Positions 34,412 to 43,136 are shown, counted from the first letter of the stretch. The stretch: 64,000 nt of DNA from DASVWZ01 sp963715675 (GCA_963715675.1 OY970265.1:1178001-1242000), one strand, 5' to 3'. The notes: generated by a model from the letters alone, not told the origin. Program-made: numbers and translations.

Positions 34412-35569
34412 TTATTTTGCCAGCCGGTTGTACTTCTTCAGCACTTCCCGCAAACGGTCATGGGGCAATCCGATCACGGTATGTCCGTCGATCCCGGTCA
34501 TCGTATCGGCGGCTACCATGGCGTTCACTACCGCTTCCTCCGTCGCTTGCACCGTCGCAAGAAAAATCGGATCGAGCTGGTCGTTTGGCAGCATGGTGAT
34601 CTGGTGCGCGTGACCCGGCACCGCCGCTCCCGGATTTGCGGTCGAGAACGCGATGAAGATGTCGCCTGATTCGTCGCCGGAATAACTGCCGCTACGCCCC
34701 AGGCCAAGGGTCACCCGCCGAGCCACTCGTTTGAGCTGGGTGGGGATCAGCGGCGCATCGGTGGCGACCACCACGATGATTGATCCCGTATCCTTTCCGT
34801 AAGCCGAATGCTCGGGAATTTCCTTGCCGACCGGCACTCCGGCGATGCGCAACTGGCTACGATCGCCGTAGTTGCATTGCACCAGCACGCCGACCGTGTA
34901 CCCACCTTGCTTGGCGTCGAGCAGGCGAGAGGCAGTGCCGATTCCACCCTTGAATTCGTTGCAAACCATCCCTGTGCCACCGCCCACGCTGCCTTCCTCG
35001 ACCGCGCCGCCATGCGCGGTGTCGAGCGCTCGGAACGCGTGCTCGGGTTTCACGTGAAAGCCGTTGATGTCATTCAACCATCCGTCCCAGGTTTCGGCCA
35101 CCACGGGGAGCGACCACCAATAGCCTTCCATGTCCTGATCACCGCGCTTCACCTTCCAGGCGATCACCGCATCGCGGACCACCCCTACGCTGTGCGTGTT
35201 GGTGATCATCACCGGGCCGTCAAGAAAGCCGGAGTCCTCCACCCAGGTCGTGCCGGTCATCTCGCCATTGCCGTTTTCGGTGAACCAGGCGGCAAAGACC
35301 CCATCCCTCGATTGCTTGCCGCGCGGCAGTATCGCCGTAACCCCGGTGCGCACCGGACCAACTCCGACTTTCAGCGGACCGTCTCCGGAAATGAGCGTCG
35401 TGTGCCCGACTTCCACCCCCTTGACGTCGGTAATCGCATTGAAGGGGCCGGGAGTCCCGTCAAAGGGAACGCCCAGGTCTCGAGCTCGAGGCTTGCTCTG
35501 CGCCGACGCGAGCATTGCCACCAGCAGGAGCATCATCACTCCACGGACCTTGTGTAAAGACCTCAGCAT
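34412..35569 (-). CDS. P1-family peptidase (DmpA/BapA-type aminopeptidase), secreted
   Basis: 385 residues with a signal peptide (VMMLLLVAMLASAQ). N-terminal nucleophile hydrolase fold: RDLGVPFDGTPGPFNAITDV at the start, GVGPVRTGVTAIL and ITNTHSVGVVRD in the middle. The autoproteolysis site is in FKGGIGTASRLL, where cleavage frees the Ser/Thr nucleophile and splits the chain into two subunits. Relatives hydrolyse D- or beta-amino-acid-containing peptides. It is alone on its strand, convergent with the methyltransferase gene. Confidence 0.9.
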   Translation of the reverse strand: MLRSLHKVRGVMMLLLVAMLASAQSKPRARDLGVPFDGTPGPFNAITDVKGVEVGHTTLISGDGPLKVGVGPVRTGVTAILPRGKQSRDGVFAAWFTENGNGEMTGTTWVEDSGFLDGPVMITNTHSVGVVRDAVIAWKVKRGDQDMEGYWWSLPVVAETWDGWLNDINGFHVKPEHAFRALDTAHGGAVEEGSVGGGTGMVCNEFKGGIGTASRLLDAKQGGYTVGVLVQCNYGDRSQLRIAGVPVGKEIPEHSAYGKDTGSIIVVVATDAPLIPTQLKRVARRVTLGLGRSGSYSGDESGDIFIAFSTANPGAAVPGHAHQITMLPNDQLDPIFLATVQATEEAVVNAMVAADTMTGIDGHTVIGLPHDRLREVLKKYNRLAK

Positions 35570-35641
35570 CTATGCCCTCCGAATAGCATTGGAAGTATAA
35601 AGTAGTAGTATCCCAAAAGGCAGTGAACCGGAGGGGAACGG

Positions 35642-35923
35642 ATGGAGAACTGGAAAAAGATACTGGTTGTCGGTTCGGCAACCGCCGCCACCGTGATGTT
35701 CCTGAAACGCAAGCGCTCCGCCGGATTGTTGTTGTCTGGCGTTGCCGTGGGGACGTTGGCGTCGGAGTATCCCGAACACTTCAGACGTTTCCGCGGGAAA
35801 CTGCCCGGCTACATCGAGCAGGGAAGCAATTTCCTTGATGTTGCCTCACGCCTCGGCGAGCGCTTGGCCGAAGCTGTCGAACGCCGCGGGAGCGATTGGC
35901 TTGAAGCCTTGCTGCCGAAATAG
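35642..35923 (+). CDS. Small protein of unknown function with duplicated C-terminus elsewhere
   Basis: 93 residues. One hydrophobic segment (LLLSGVAVGTLA, about 29-40) then an amphipathic region ending GSNFLDVASRLGERLAEAVE and WLEALLPK. The C-terminal 36 residues recur, with changes, in a truncated copy at 38583-38690. GGAG precedes the ATG. Not a recognised family; a small membrane-associated protein is plausible. Confidence 0.7.
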   Translation: MENWKKILVVGSATAATVMFLKRKRSAGLLLSGVAVGTLASEYPEHFRRFRGKLPGYIEQGSNFLDVASRLGERLAEAVERRGSDWLEALLPK

Positions 35924-35952
35924 CGGAAGACCCGAAGCGTGAATTCTCGCCG

Positions 35953-35968
35953 CGTGACAAAGGTCACA
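35953..35968. promoter_or_regulatory. CRP/FNR-type palindromic site
   Basis: CGTGA-CAAAGG-TCACA matches the TGTGA-N6-TCACA consensus at 9 of 10 arm positions. It lies 34 bp upstream of the YwiC-like start codon at 36002. It also argues against the alternative GTG start at 35939, which would place the site inside the gene. Confidence 0.5.
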
Positions 35969-36001
35969 GCCAAATGTGATGGCGTCCAATACCCTGCTCC
36001 C

Positions 36002-36871
36002 ATGGGAACACACGCCGTGACCGATACTTCCTTCCACCTTCGTTCCGCCCAACAGCTGCGCACTCGAGCTCTGGTGGTTCCGCGCGAGCATGGCGCTTGG
36101 GGTCTGCTGCTTGTTCCACTCTTCACCGGCATGGCAGTCGGGATGGCGTCGACACGCCCGGGATGGCCGCTGGTTCTGTTTCCCATCGCCGCTCTGACCC
36201 TGTTCTGGTTGCGCACGCCCGTAGAAAGTCTGCTGGGTACAGCTCCGCTCAGCGCCCAAACCCCGGCGGAGCGGCGGACATCGCTCATGATGTCCCTGGG
36301 ATTGGCCGCGGTTTTTGCTGTTTGTTTGACCGGACTGTTGTGGAATGGCCGCAACCGCGACTTGCTGCTTCTTGGCGGCATTGGAGCGCTGGCGTTCGTC
36401 CTCCAGACATTGCTGATGAAACTTGGCCGCAAGCTGCGCATGACGGCGCAAATGCTCGGCGCAATCAGCCTCACCTGCGCCGCGCCAGCCGCCTATTACG
36501 TGGCCACGGGACGCTTGGATGTCCGCGCCTGGCTGCTGTGGGCCGCCAACTGGATCTTCGCCGGCAACCAGATTCATTTTGTGCAGTTGCGCATCCATGC
36601 CGCGCGCGCCGAGACGTTCGGTGAGAAGTTTGCCCGAGGACGCGTTTTTTTTCTGGCACAAATCCTGCTGCTGCCAGCGCTGGCCGCCACGTCACGCTGG
36701 CGGCTGATGCCGGCCCTGGTAATGGTTGCTTTCCTCCCGGCCCTGGTTCGCGGGTTCTATTGGTTTTTCCGGGGACACCAACCCCTGCAGGTCAAGAGCC
36801 TGGGCTGGTCGGAGATGAGGCAGGGAGTCTTGTTCGGAATTCTGCTCGCGGCTGCTTGTATCTTCTCCTAG
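36002..36871 (+). CDS. YwiC-like integral membrane protein
   Basis: 289 residues with about 8 membrane segments and the family hallmark PREHGAWGLLLVPLFTG near residue 30. The N-terminal HLRSAQQLRTRALV and the RIHAARAETFGEKFARGR loop are also typical. In Bacillus the family member is linked to the fnr/nar region. The function is not established; substrate transport or an enzyme of membrane lipids has been suggested for related sequences. The ATG at 36002 is used because a CRP/FNR-type site occupies the upstream region. Regulation by oxygen or nitrate is an inference from that site. Confidence 0.85.
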   Translation: MGTHAVTDTSFHLRSAQQLRTRALVVPREHGAWGLLLVPLFTGMAVGMASTRPGWPLVLFPIAALTLFWLRTPVESLLGTAPLSAQTPAERRTSLMMSLGLAAVFAVCLTGLLWNGRNRDLLLLGGIGALAFVLQTLLMKLGRKLRMTAQMLGAISLTCAAPAAYYVATGRLDVRAWLLWAANWIFAGNQIHFVQLRIHAARAETFGEKFARGRVFFLAQILLLPALAATSRWRLMPALVMVAFLPALVRGFYWFFRGHQPLQVKSLGWSEMRQGVLFGILLAAACIFS

Positions 36872-37063
36872 GGGGCCTCTGATTAAGCCGTCGATGCAGG
36901 CGCGGGCGTCCCCGCCCGTGCGGGGTCCAAGCTGAAATTCATACTCGATCAGAGCCTCCCTACAGCCTCCCGTGGGGAACGGTTGATTTTCCAGCAGGCA
37001 TGTGTGATGCTTGCGGGAGCGATGTGGCTGTGGGGATCCCAAGAAGGGCTACAGGAGCCTACC

Positions 37064-37837
37064 ATGAGGATGACGCTTTTCATGCTCACCCTGTTTGCAA
37101 CACTCAGTCCCTCCGCAGTAGGGCAGGACACCACCAAGGCTTGGCCACCACCCTACGCCACGGTGGGAGACCATCCCCAGGGCACGCCTTCGCAACCGGG
37201 AGTGGCGTCGGCGACGAGGAGGGGCAACCATCACCCGCCGTACCCCCCGTTCTGCGTGCCAGGCAGCTGTCTTTACTACGCTGGCGACTACGACTCGGCC
37301 GACCCCAACGCCAACGGGTTGTACAATGCGGACGCCCCGTATGGGACGGGTCAGGTATGGGTAGGGGTGAAACCGGATCGTGATGTGACCGTGACCGGCG
37401 CTACGTTTGTTCAGGCTCTCAACAGCAACCAACTGGTGAACCCGACTCCCTTCTCTGTTCAAGTAGGCACCAAGCTTGGACAGCCCGGCAAGACGATTTG
37501 CAACACGAGCAGCAATGCAACGCTGAGGGAGTACGAGTACAGCGATGTCTGGCCCCAGTATAGCGTCACCATCGCGAGGATCGTGAAGCCGTGCAGGCTG
37601 AAAAAAGGTCATGTCTACTACGTGAACCTGCTGCCGACCTTTGACTTCGGGAGCGGTGGTGGCTTATCCAACGTCGAAGATGCCAAGCCCAGGAACCACT
37701 ATGGGTGGAAGAACGATTTGAACGATTGTTACTTTAACAGCCCCACATTCGGAGATGAATATGTCACTTGCAACAGCCAGGGCAGCGGCAACCACGGTTT
37801 CTCCGAGTTCTCAATCGCTCTGACCGGCAAGGAGTAA
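37064..37837 (+). CDS. Six-cysteine secreted protein, paralogue 1
   Basis: 257 residues. Signal peptide (TLFMLTLFATLSPSAVGQ) and a low-complexity proline/histidine stretch precede the conserved part: CLYYAGDYDSADPNANGLYN, GQVWVGVKPDRDVTVTGATF, PFSVQVGTKLGQPGKTICNT, CRLKKGHVYYVNLLP, NDLNDCYFNSPTFG, VTCNSQG and FSEFSIALTGKE. Conserved Cys residues suggest disulfides. The pattern reads like a beta-sandwich domain with bound metal or carbohydrate. Function unknown. AGGAG precedes the ATG at 37064. Paralogues lie at 52389 and 53289 on the other strand. Confidence 0.8.
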   Translation: MRMTLFMLTLFATLSPSAVGQDTTKAWPPPYATVGDHPQGTPSQPGVASATRRGNHHPPYPPFCVPGSCLYYAGDYDSADPNANGLYNADAPYGTGQVWVGVKPDRDVTVTGATFVQALNSNQLVNPTPFSVQVGTKLGQPGKTICNTSSNATLREYEYSDVWPQYSVTIARIVKPCRLKKGHVYYVNLLPTFDFGSGGGLSNVEDAKPRNHYGWKNDLNDCYFNSPTFGDEYVTCNSQGSGNHGFSEFSIALTGKE

Positions 37838-37855
37838 CCGAGCTAAGAGCTCCAT

Positions 37856-38578
37856 GGCTGGCGGCCCACATCTCCATTTGACTAGACGGTGCCCCACATC
37901 TGCCCGGTTTTGGCAGATGTGGGTCTTTTCGCCGGGGAGTGCTACGCTCTCGTTATGCCTTGGGGCCTCAAGCGGTACCAGCAATCCAAACAGTCGCATT
38001 TCGTGACCTTCAGTTGCTATCGACGGCTGCCGCATTTGCACGACGAACGGCTCCGCGATCTGTTTATCGAGTGTCTGGAGCGGACGCGGCGAAGCTACGG
38101 TTCGGGTGTACGGGTATGTGGTGATGCCCGAGCACGTGCATTTACTGGTGTCGGAACCGGAAGCAGAAACGCTGGCCAGGGCCATCCAGGCCCTGAAGAT
38201 TTCCGTGGCGCGTCGAGCCATGACTTACCGGGCCGAACGCGAGCTTACTTTATGGCAGAGGCGCTACTACGACCACAACGTGCGCTCCCACGAGAGCTTC
38301 GTGGTGAAACTGCGCTACATTCACCGCAACCCGGTCGAGCGTGGATTGGTCGGAAAACCCGAAGACTGGAAGTGGAGTAGTTTCCGGCACTATGCCACGG
38401 CTGAGGTGGGGCCGGTCGAGATCGAGTCGCAATGGACCTCCGACCGGCGCAACGGAAGAACGCCTAAACTGTTGCAGATTGGCGAGGCATGAACTGAAGT
38501 CAAAAGACCCACATCTGCCAAAATCGGGCAGATGCGGGGCACCGTCGAGAAGGGAGGCGGATCTGGGCCACCAGCCTA
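37856..38578 (+). mobile_element. RAYT/REP element, copy 1
   Basis: A REP-associated tyrosine transposase gene is flanked by hairpins. The left hairpin CCCACATCTGCC (37893-37904) pairs with GGCAGATGTGGG (37912-37923). The right one (38508-38519 with 38527-38538) has the same stem. Shared outer sequence with copy 2 runs to about 38578. The element stands in the 3' part of a duplicated small gene (relic at 38583). Confidence 0.85.
37955..38492 (+). pseudogene. REP-associated tyrosine transposase (RAYT/TnpA-REP), frameshifted
   Basis: About 180 codons, Y1 HUH family. From MPWGLKRYQQSKQSHFVTFS the frame runs to RRSYG, then a 2-nt deletion at about 38101 (GGTTCGGG instead of GGTTTTCGGG in copy 2) shifts it. 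The second part has the HUH motif in VVMPEHVHLLVSEP, the Tyr region VVKLRYIHRNPVERGLV and KWSSFRHYATAEVG. Inactive as it stands unless frame is recovered. Such enzymes move or duplicate REP palindromes. Confidence 0.85.
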
Positions 38579-38582
38579 CGTT

Positions 38583-38690
38583 GAGCAGGGAAGCAGCTTT
38601 CTGGACGTTGCCTCACGTCTGGGCCAGCGCCTGGCAGAAGCCGCCGAACGCCGCGGCACCGATTGGTATGAGGCTTTGCTGCCAAAATAG
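38583..38690 (+). pseudogene. Truncated C-terminal copy of the small gene at 35642
   Basis: The frame encodes EQGSSFLDVASRLGQRLAEA then the AERRGTDWYEALLPK ending and stops at 38690, matching the last 36 residues of the protein at 35642-35923. The upstream part is replaced by RAYT copy 1, whose right end lies 5 bp away. It indicates an earlier duplication followed by transposon insertion or deletion. Confidence 0.8.
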
Positions 38691-38840
38691 CACTCCGCGG
38701 AAGAGGCGAAGGGCTAGCCAGTTTTGCCCGAAAGATGACCGACGCCATCGTTGCCAGCTCCGACAATAGGGACGGAGCACTCTAGCCCGCCGAGCCTGGC
38801 CTTGGGTATGATCGCGATGTCTCAACGGGAACGATGGTGG

Positions 38841-39076
38841 CCCAGGTTCGCGTCCTGCCTTTGGACGCTAACCTGGGATATGTTCGGAACATCGTCGCAC
38901 CAAGAGCCAGGGGAGTAGCAGTGGAGTAGCTTTCGTCACCACCCGCTGCGGGAAATGGAATCGTGGAAATTGAGTCGGAATGGACGGCAAGAGATCGGGA
39001 GGGACAATCGCAAGGCGAAAGGGCGAGAGCGTTTCTGAACCCAGGTTAGCGTTCCAAGAACGGACGCGAACCTGGG
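38841..39076 (+). mobile_element. RAYT relic between REP hairpins
   Basis: Left hairpin CCCAGGTTCGCGTCC/GGACGCTAACCTGGG (38841-38877) and right hairpin (39040-39076) flank about 160 bp. That core still reads like the end of a RAYT gene (GTGGAGTAGCTTTCGTCACC, equivalent to WSSFRHH) but has lost the rest. REP sequence differs from that of copies 1 and 2, so it derives from another subfamily. From 39077 to 39405 I see nothing but the leader of the next gene. Confidence 0.65.
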
Positions 39077-39405
39077 CCACCAGCCGCTGCAAACCCCGCC
39101 CAGCCGCCCGGAAACCTGTCACGTCGATCTGTGCCTTCGGTCACTGACAGCATCCCCTGAATCCTGTTAGCTTACCCGCGCAAGTCGGACCTCCCTTTAC
39201 CCGTCGTCCTTCGTTAATGCTCGACAAACGTTAACGCACGATCAACCCACTCCCCCACCGGGAGACGACATTGGGAGAGATAGAATGGCCAGGGCGGCCA
39301 GCCAGCCGCAGTGCTCGTCAAGAACCGCGGCGTCGGGGCGGCGGCGAAAAGCGCCGCCTCCCGTGCCCACCCTCAGCGGGCCGAAGGCCCAGAAAGGACG
39401 ACGCC

Positions 39406-40602
39406 ATGAAGCGAAACAGCCTTCTTTTCATCGCCGCGTTGACAGCGCTCGCACTTGCGCGCGCGCCAGCGGCCCCGGCCGCGATCCAGTACAAGTACAA
39501 GGTGCTGCACACCTTCACCGGCGGCCTGGACGGCGGGTTCGTCGCAACCACCCCGGTGCTCGATGCTTCCGGCAACCTGTATGGCACAACGTCCTCGGGC
39601 GGAACGAGCATGGACTGCGAAAACTACGGCTGCGGTGTCGTGTACCGCCTGACACCCGGGCGCAACGGTAGCTGGAAAGAAGCCGTTCTGCTCAACTTCG
39701 ACCAGGGAACCGGCTTCAGCGAATCGTATGCCCCACTTCTTTTCGACGGCAGAGGGAACCTGTTCGGATCCACGGTCGCGGGCGGGGCCTACACCTTCGA
39801 ACTGACTCCGGCGAAGGGCCAGTGGACATTCAATCCGATCTACCACGCCGGCTACTGTCTGGTCTTCGACCGCGTGGGCAACCTCTTCGGGTGCTACATT
39901 GGGTCCGACGGAGACGGCGAGACCGGCGAACTTTCGCCCGGCCAGAACGGTTGGACCTACACCCACATATCCGACCAGACCGGGTCTCCCGCCGCGCTCA
40001 GTTGGGACACGCAAGGCAATCTCTATGGCACTTACCTCTACGGAGGGAACGGCTGCGGGGGGGCGGGCTGCGGGTCGGCCTTCCAGCTAAGCCCGAACGG
40101 GGATGGCACCTGGACCTACCGCCTGCTGCATGAATTCGGCGATATCAGGACCGACGGAAGGTATCCTTACGCCGGCCTCACCGTCGACGCCTCCGGCAAC
40201 GCTTATGGCGTGACCTATGCGGGCGGCAAGTATGGCGAAGGCACCTTCTTCAAGCTGACCCCTACCAAGAGCGGCCCGTGGAAGGAAACTATCCTCTACC
40301 AGTTTCCTAACTGCGACAACGGCTGTGGACCGGCTGCCACGCTGGTGTTGGACAAGGCGGGCAACTTCTATGGCTCGGAGGGCGGCGGCATCTCGGGTTG
40401 CGGCAGTTACCCCTGTGGGGTCATCTTCAGGCTGACACCGAAGAAGAACGGCCAGTGGAAATACAGCGTGGTGCACAAATTCAACGGCACCGACGGCTCA
40501 TTTCCCTATGGCGTCGTGCTTGACCAAAAGAAAAACATCTTCGGCGCCGGCATGTACGGGGGCAAGTACGGCTACGGCGTCGCGTTCGAGATCACGCCAT
40601 GA
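39406..40602 (+). CDS. GloVer-type tandem-repeat secreted protein
   Basis: 398 residues with a signal peptide (NSLLFIAALTALALARAP). Repeats of about 45-55 residues are built around GNLYGTT or GNAYGVT (for example DASGNLYGTTSSGGTSMDC) and end in VYRLTP or FKLTP-type strands; the protein ends FEITP. At least six units are visible. This matches the acidobacterial/verrucomicrobial GloVer repeat family, a probable beta-propeller exported to the surface. The ATG at 39406 follows AAAGGA. A decayed paralogue lies on the minus strand at 51069-52337. Confidence 0.88.
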   Translation: MKRNSLLFIAALTALALARAPAAPAAIQYKYKVLHTFTGGLDGGFVATTPVLDASGNLYGTTSSGGTSMDCENYGCGVVYRLTPGRNGSWKEAVLLNFDQGTGFSESYAPLLFDGRGNLFGSTVAGGAYTFELTPAKGQWTFNPIYHAGYCLVFDRVGNLFGCYIGSDGDGETGELSPGQNGWTYTHISDQTGSPAALSWDTQGNLYGTYLYGGNGCGGAGCGSAFQLSPNGDGTWTYRLLHEFGDIRTDGRYPYAGLTVDASGNAYGVTYAGGKYGEGTFFKLTPTKSGPWKETILYQFPNCDNGCGPAATLVLDKAGNFYGSEGGGISGCGSYPCGVIFRLTPKKNGQWKYSVVHKFNGTDGSFPYGVVLDQKKNIFGAGMYGGKYGYGVAFEITP

Positions 40603-40700
40603 GGCACAGCGCAGGGTGCGGCGTCATGCGCCCGAGCCTACGCGATGGCACAGTTGTCGGCCAACATTCTGACCGTCCTGTTCGCCTGCGTGGCGGGTGA

Positions 40701-40798
40701 CCCAGCCTTCCGCGTTCTGTGCGGAGGCTGGGGCGGTTCGATCGTCCTTCAATTACGCGACCCTCCAGGCCACTCTGACCCGCCCAAACTTTTTCCTG
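40701..40798. repeat. Direct repeat with REP-like hairpin, copy 1
   Basis: A hairpin (CCCAGCCTTCCGC with GCGGAGGCTGGG, 40701-40732) plus about 65 bp that recur at 40841-40938 with few changes. Confidence 0.8.
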
Positions 40799-40840
40799 TT
40801 GAAACTCTTTGATAATGTCCCCTCGATAACTCGCGGGTGG

Positions 40841-40938
40841 CCCAGCCTTCTGCGTTCTGTGCGGAGGCTGGGGCAGTTCGATCGTCCTTCAATTACGCGA
40901 CCCTCCAGGCCACTCCGACCCGCCCAAACTTTTTCCTT
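40841..40938. repeat. Direct repeat with REP-like hairpin, copy 2
   Basis: Second copy, 140 bp further. Two mismatches occur in the hairpin and a few in the tail. Confidence 0.8.
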
Positions 40939-41003
40939 GACACCCACGCCGGCAAACTGCCATCCTGGTCTATATATCTCATGGAAAAGTATAATCGTAT
41001 GCA

Positions 41004-41115
41004 TATAACTCATTAGGAATCTAGATTTTACCCGCAACCCCAATCGAATCTAGATTTTGTGGACCAAATCTCCGTAACCTGATGATTCTGCTAGACCGGT
41101 GGGGAGGGGTATACC
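41004..41115 (+). repeat. AATCTAGATT-family repeat, unit 1
   Basis: Begins TATAACTCATTAGG, has two AATCTAGATT palindromes 31 bp apart, then a CCGTAAC tract, GATTCTGCTAGACC and a G-rich end. Confidence 0.75.
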
Positions 41116-41293
41116 ACATTCAAAGCGAAGCACGACCGAGAACCAAACGCGAACGACGTGGAGCCTGCCCTGAGCCGAATGGCGAAGGGACGTTCGACGA
41201 ACGACGGGCAACGGGCAACTCGCGCTCTCAGCCATCTCGCCAGATCGACATGCATAAGACCTATATCACAGGGAGAACATTGCAAATGATATG

Positions 41294-41420
41294 TATAACT
41301 CGTTAAGAATCTAGATTTTACCCGCAAGCCCAATCGAATCTAGATTTTGCCGGGAAAATGTCCGTAACTTCATGATTCCACTAGACCGGTGGGGGAGGGG
41401 GGTGTCAAAAAGTAAACAGC
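41294..41420 (+). repeat. AATCTAGATT-family repeat, unit 2
   Basis: TATAACTCGTTAAG, two palindromes, TCCGTAACTTCATGATTCC, G-run and GTCAAAAAGTAAACAG. It is followed by a hairpin TTACGG-AGTA-CCGTAA at 41506-41521 and a truncated next unit. Confidence 0.75.
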
Positions 41421-41505
41421 CCGCATCGACCGAGAACTGGGAACCGGAAACTGGCAACTGGCGCATTGAGCCATCCCGGCAGATCGACAGGCTCAGATGT
41501 ATACC

Positions 41506-41542
41506 TTACGGAGTACCGTAATAAACAGCATATAACTCCTTA
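41506..41542 (+). repeat. AATCTAGATT-family repeat, start of a unit cut by RAYT copy 2
   Basis: TTACGG-AGTA-CCGTAA hairpin, then TATAACTCCTTA. At this point the RAYT element begins; in other units the sequence would continue into the first palindrome. Confidence 0.7.
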
Positions 41543-42238
41543 GGCTGGTGGCCCACATCTGCCCGGTTTTGGCAGATGTGGGTCTTTTCGCCGGGGAGTG
41601 CTACGCTCTCGTTATGCCTTGGGGCCTCAAGCGGTAGCAGCAATCCAAACAGTCGCATCTCGTGACTTTCAGTTGCTATCGACGGCTGCCGCATTTGCAC
41701 GACGAACGGCTCCGCGATCTGTTTATCGAGTGTCTGAGCGGACGCGGCGAAGCTACGGTTTTCGGGTGTACGGGTATGTGGTGATGCCCGAGCACGTGCA
41801 TTTACTGGTGTCGGAACCGGAAGCAGAAACGCTGGCCAAGGCCATCCAGGCCCTGAAGATTTCCGTGGCGCGTCGAGCCATGATCTGCCGGGCCGAACGC
41901 GAGCTTACTCTATGGCAGAAGCGCTACTACGATCACAACGTGCGCTCCCACGAGAGCTTCGTGGTGAAACTGCGCTACATTCACCGCAACCCGGTCGAGC
42001 GTGGATTGGTCGGAAAACCCGAAGACTGGAAGTGGAGTAGTTTCCGGCACTATGCCACGGCTGAGGTGGGGCCGGTTGAGATCGAGTCGCAATGGACCGC
42101 CGACCGGCGCAACGGAAGAACGCCCAAACTGTTGCAGATTGGCGAGGCATGAACTGAAGTCAAAAGACCCACATCTGCCAAAATCGGGCAGATGCGGGGC
42201 ACCGTCGAGAAAGGAGGCGGATCTGGGCCACCAGCCTT
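41543..42238 (+). mobile_element. RAYT/REP element, copy 2
   Basis: Same structure as copy 1: left hairpin CCCACATCTGCC (41552-41563) with GGCAGATGTGGG (41571-41582), the transposase pseudogene, right hairpin 42168-42198. It sits directly after TATAACTCCTTA of a repeat unit, so it inserted into that family. Confidence 0.85.
41614..42152 (+). pseudogene. REP-associated tyrosine transposase, nonsense plus frameshift
   Basis: From MPWGLKR codon 8 is TAG (TAC in copy 1), and a 1-nt deletion near 41736 (GTCTGAGCGG instead of GTCTGGAGCGG) shifts the frame before RTRRSYGFRVYGYVVMPEHV. The downstream HUH motif (PEHVHLL) and the Tyr region (YIHRNPVERGLV) are intact in the last frame. Different lesions than copy 1 show independent decay. 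Confidence 0.85.
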
Positions 42239-42694
42239 TTTGCAAGGGCGGGAAGCAGTGCCCTCCCCTCACGAGACCCGACGCCTCACACGGTCGCTGA
42301 ATGGAACAGGGGACAGACGCGACGCTCCCCAATGCTGATCTTGCGGAACTAGGCAAGCAGCGAAGCTGCGCCGGGGGCTGGGGGGCGGCCGGGCCACTTT
42401 TCCCTTGACACCCCCACCGGCAAACTGACTCATCCGCAAAGAAGTAATCCCGAAGTCCCCGCGCTTTCACCAGCGGGGCAAGAGCCTGCCCTGAGCCGCC
42501 GAGGAGCGGAGCGACGAGGGGAGCCGAATGGGGATCTGGTACGCACCATGGTTGAGCGTGGCAGCCGCGACACTCCGGGCGAGGCCCCTCTCTCTCGGCT
42601 GGCACCCACATCCCCCTCCACTTTCCCCTTGACTCCACCTCGGCAAACTGACATGCTCAGATGTATATCTTATGGAGAACACATAAAATAGACG

Positions 42695-42820
42695 TATAAC
42701 TCGTTAAGAATCTAGATTTTACCCGTAAGCCCAACCGAATCTAGATTTTGCGGGGAAAATGTCCGTAACTTGATGATTCCACTAGACCCAGGGGGAGGGG
42801 GGGTATCAAAAAGTAAACAG
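42695..42820 (+). repeat. AATCTAGATT-family repeat, unit 3
   Basis: TATAACTCGTTAAG, palindromes, G-run and GTATCAAAAAGTAAACAG. The hairpin ahead (42670-42686) reads TTATG/CATAA where other units have TTACGG/CCGTAA, a paired change. Confidence 0.75.
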
Positions 42821-42932
42821 CCAGCATCGACCGGGAACTGAGAGCAGCGAACTGGCAACTGGGCGTCTCTAGCCATCCCGGCAGATCGACAGGCTCAGAT
42901 GTATACCTTACGGAGAACCGTAATAAACAGCA

Positions 42933-43049
42933 TATAACTCCTTAGGAATCTAGATTATACCTCTAACCCCAATGGGCTCTAGATTTTGCGGACCAAATCT
43001 CCGTAACTTCATGATTCCACTAGACCCAGGGGGAGGGGGTATACCCCAT
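42933..43049 (+). repeat. AATCTAGATT-family repeat, unit 4
   Basis: TATAACTCCTTAGG, palindromes partly changed (AATCTAGATTATACC and GGGCTCTAGATTTT), then CCGTAACTTCATGATTCC and a G-rich end. Confidence 0.75.
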
Positions 43050-43136
43050 CAAAATTAAATCTCCTGGGTGAACTTAGCCGTCCCGCGAGGGCGGCAAAGC
43101 GGCTTACGAAGCGGGACAGAGAGGACAACGGCGAAC

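Larger units (their letters stand above)
40603..42426. other. Gene-poor region rich in dispersed repeats
   Basis: No intact gene is supported here. It holds a 98-bp direct repeat, two copies of the AATCTAGATT family, one interrupted copy, and RAYT copy 2. Between 42239 and 42426 no feature beyond short shared segments was seen. Confidence 0.7.
42427..43049. repeat. Long inverted repeat, left arm (IR-L)
   Basis: About 620 bp that recurs in reverse complement at 50432-51052. It contains a segment starting CTCATCCGCAAAGAAGTAAT, then repeat unit 3, the hairpin TTACGG-AGAA-CCGTAA (42908-42923) and unit 4. Divergence from the other arm is roughly 10%, highest in the repeat units. Confidence 0.9.

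Noticed and set aside
41004..43049. Repeats considered as a CRISPR array
   Set aside because: Units are over 110 bp, diverge by more than 10%, and lack regular unique spacers. No cas genes are present.
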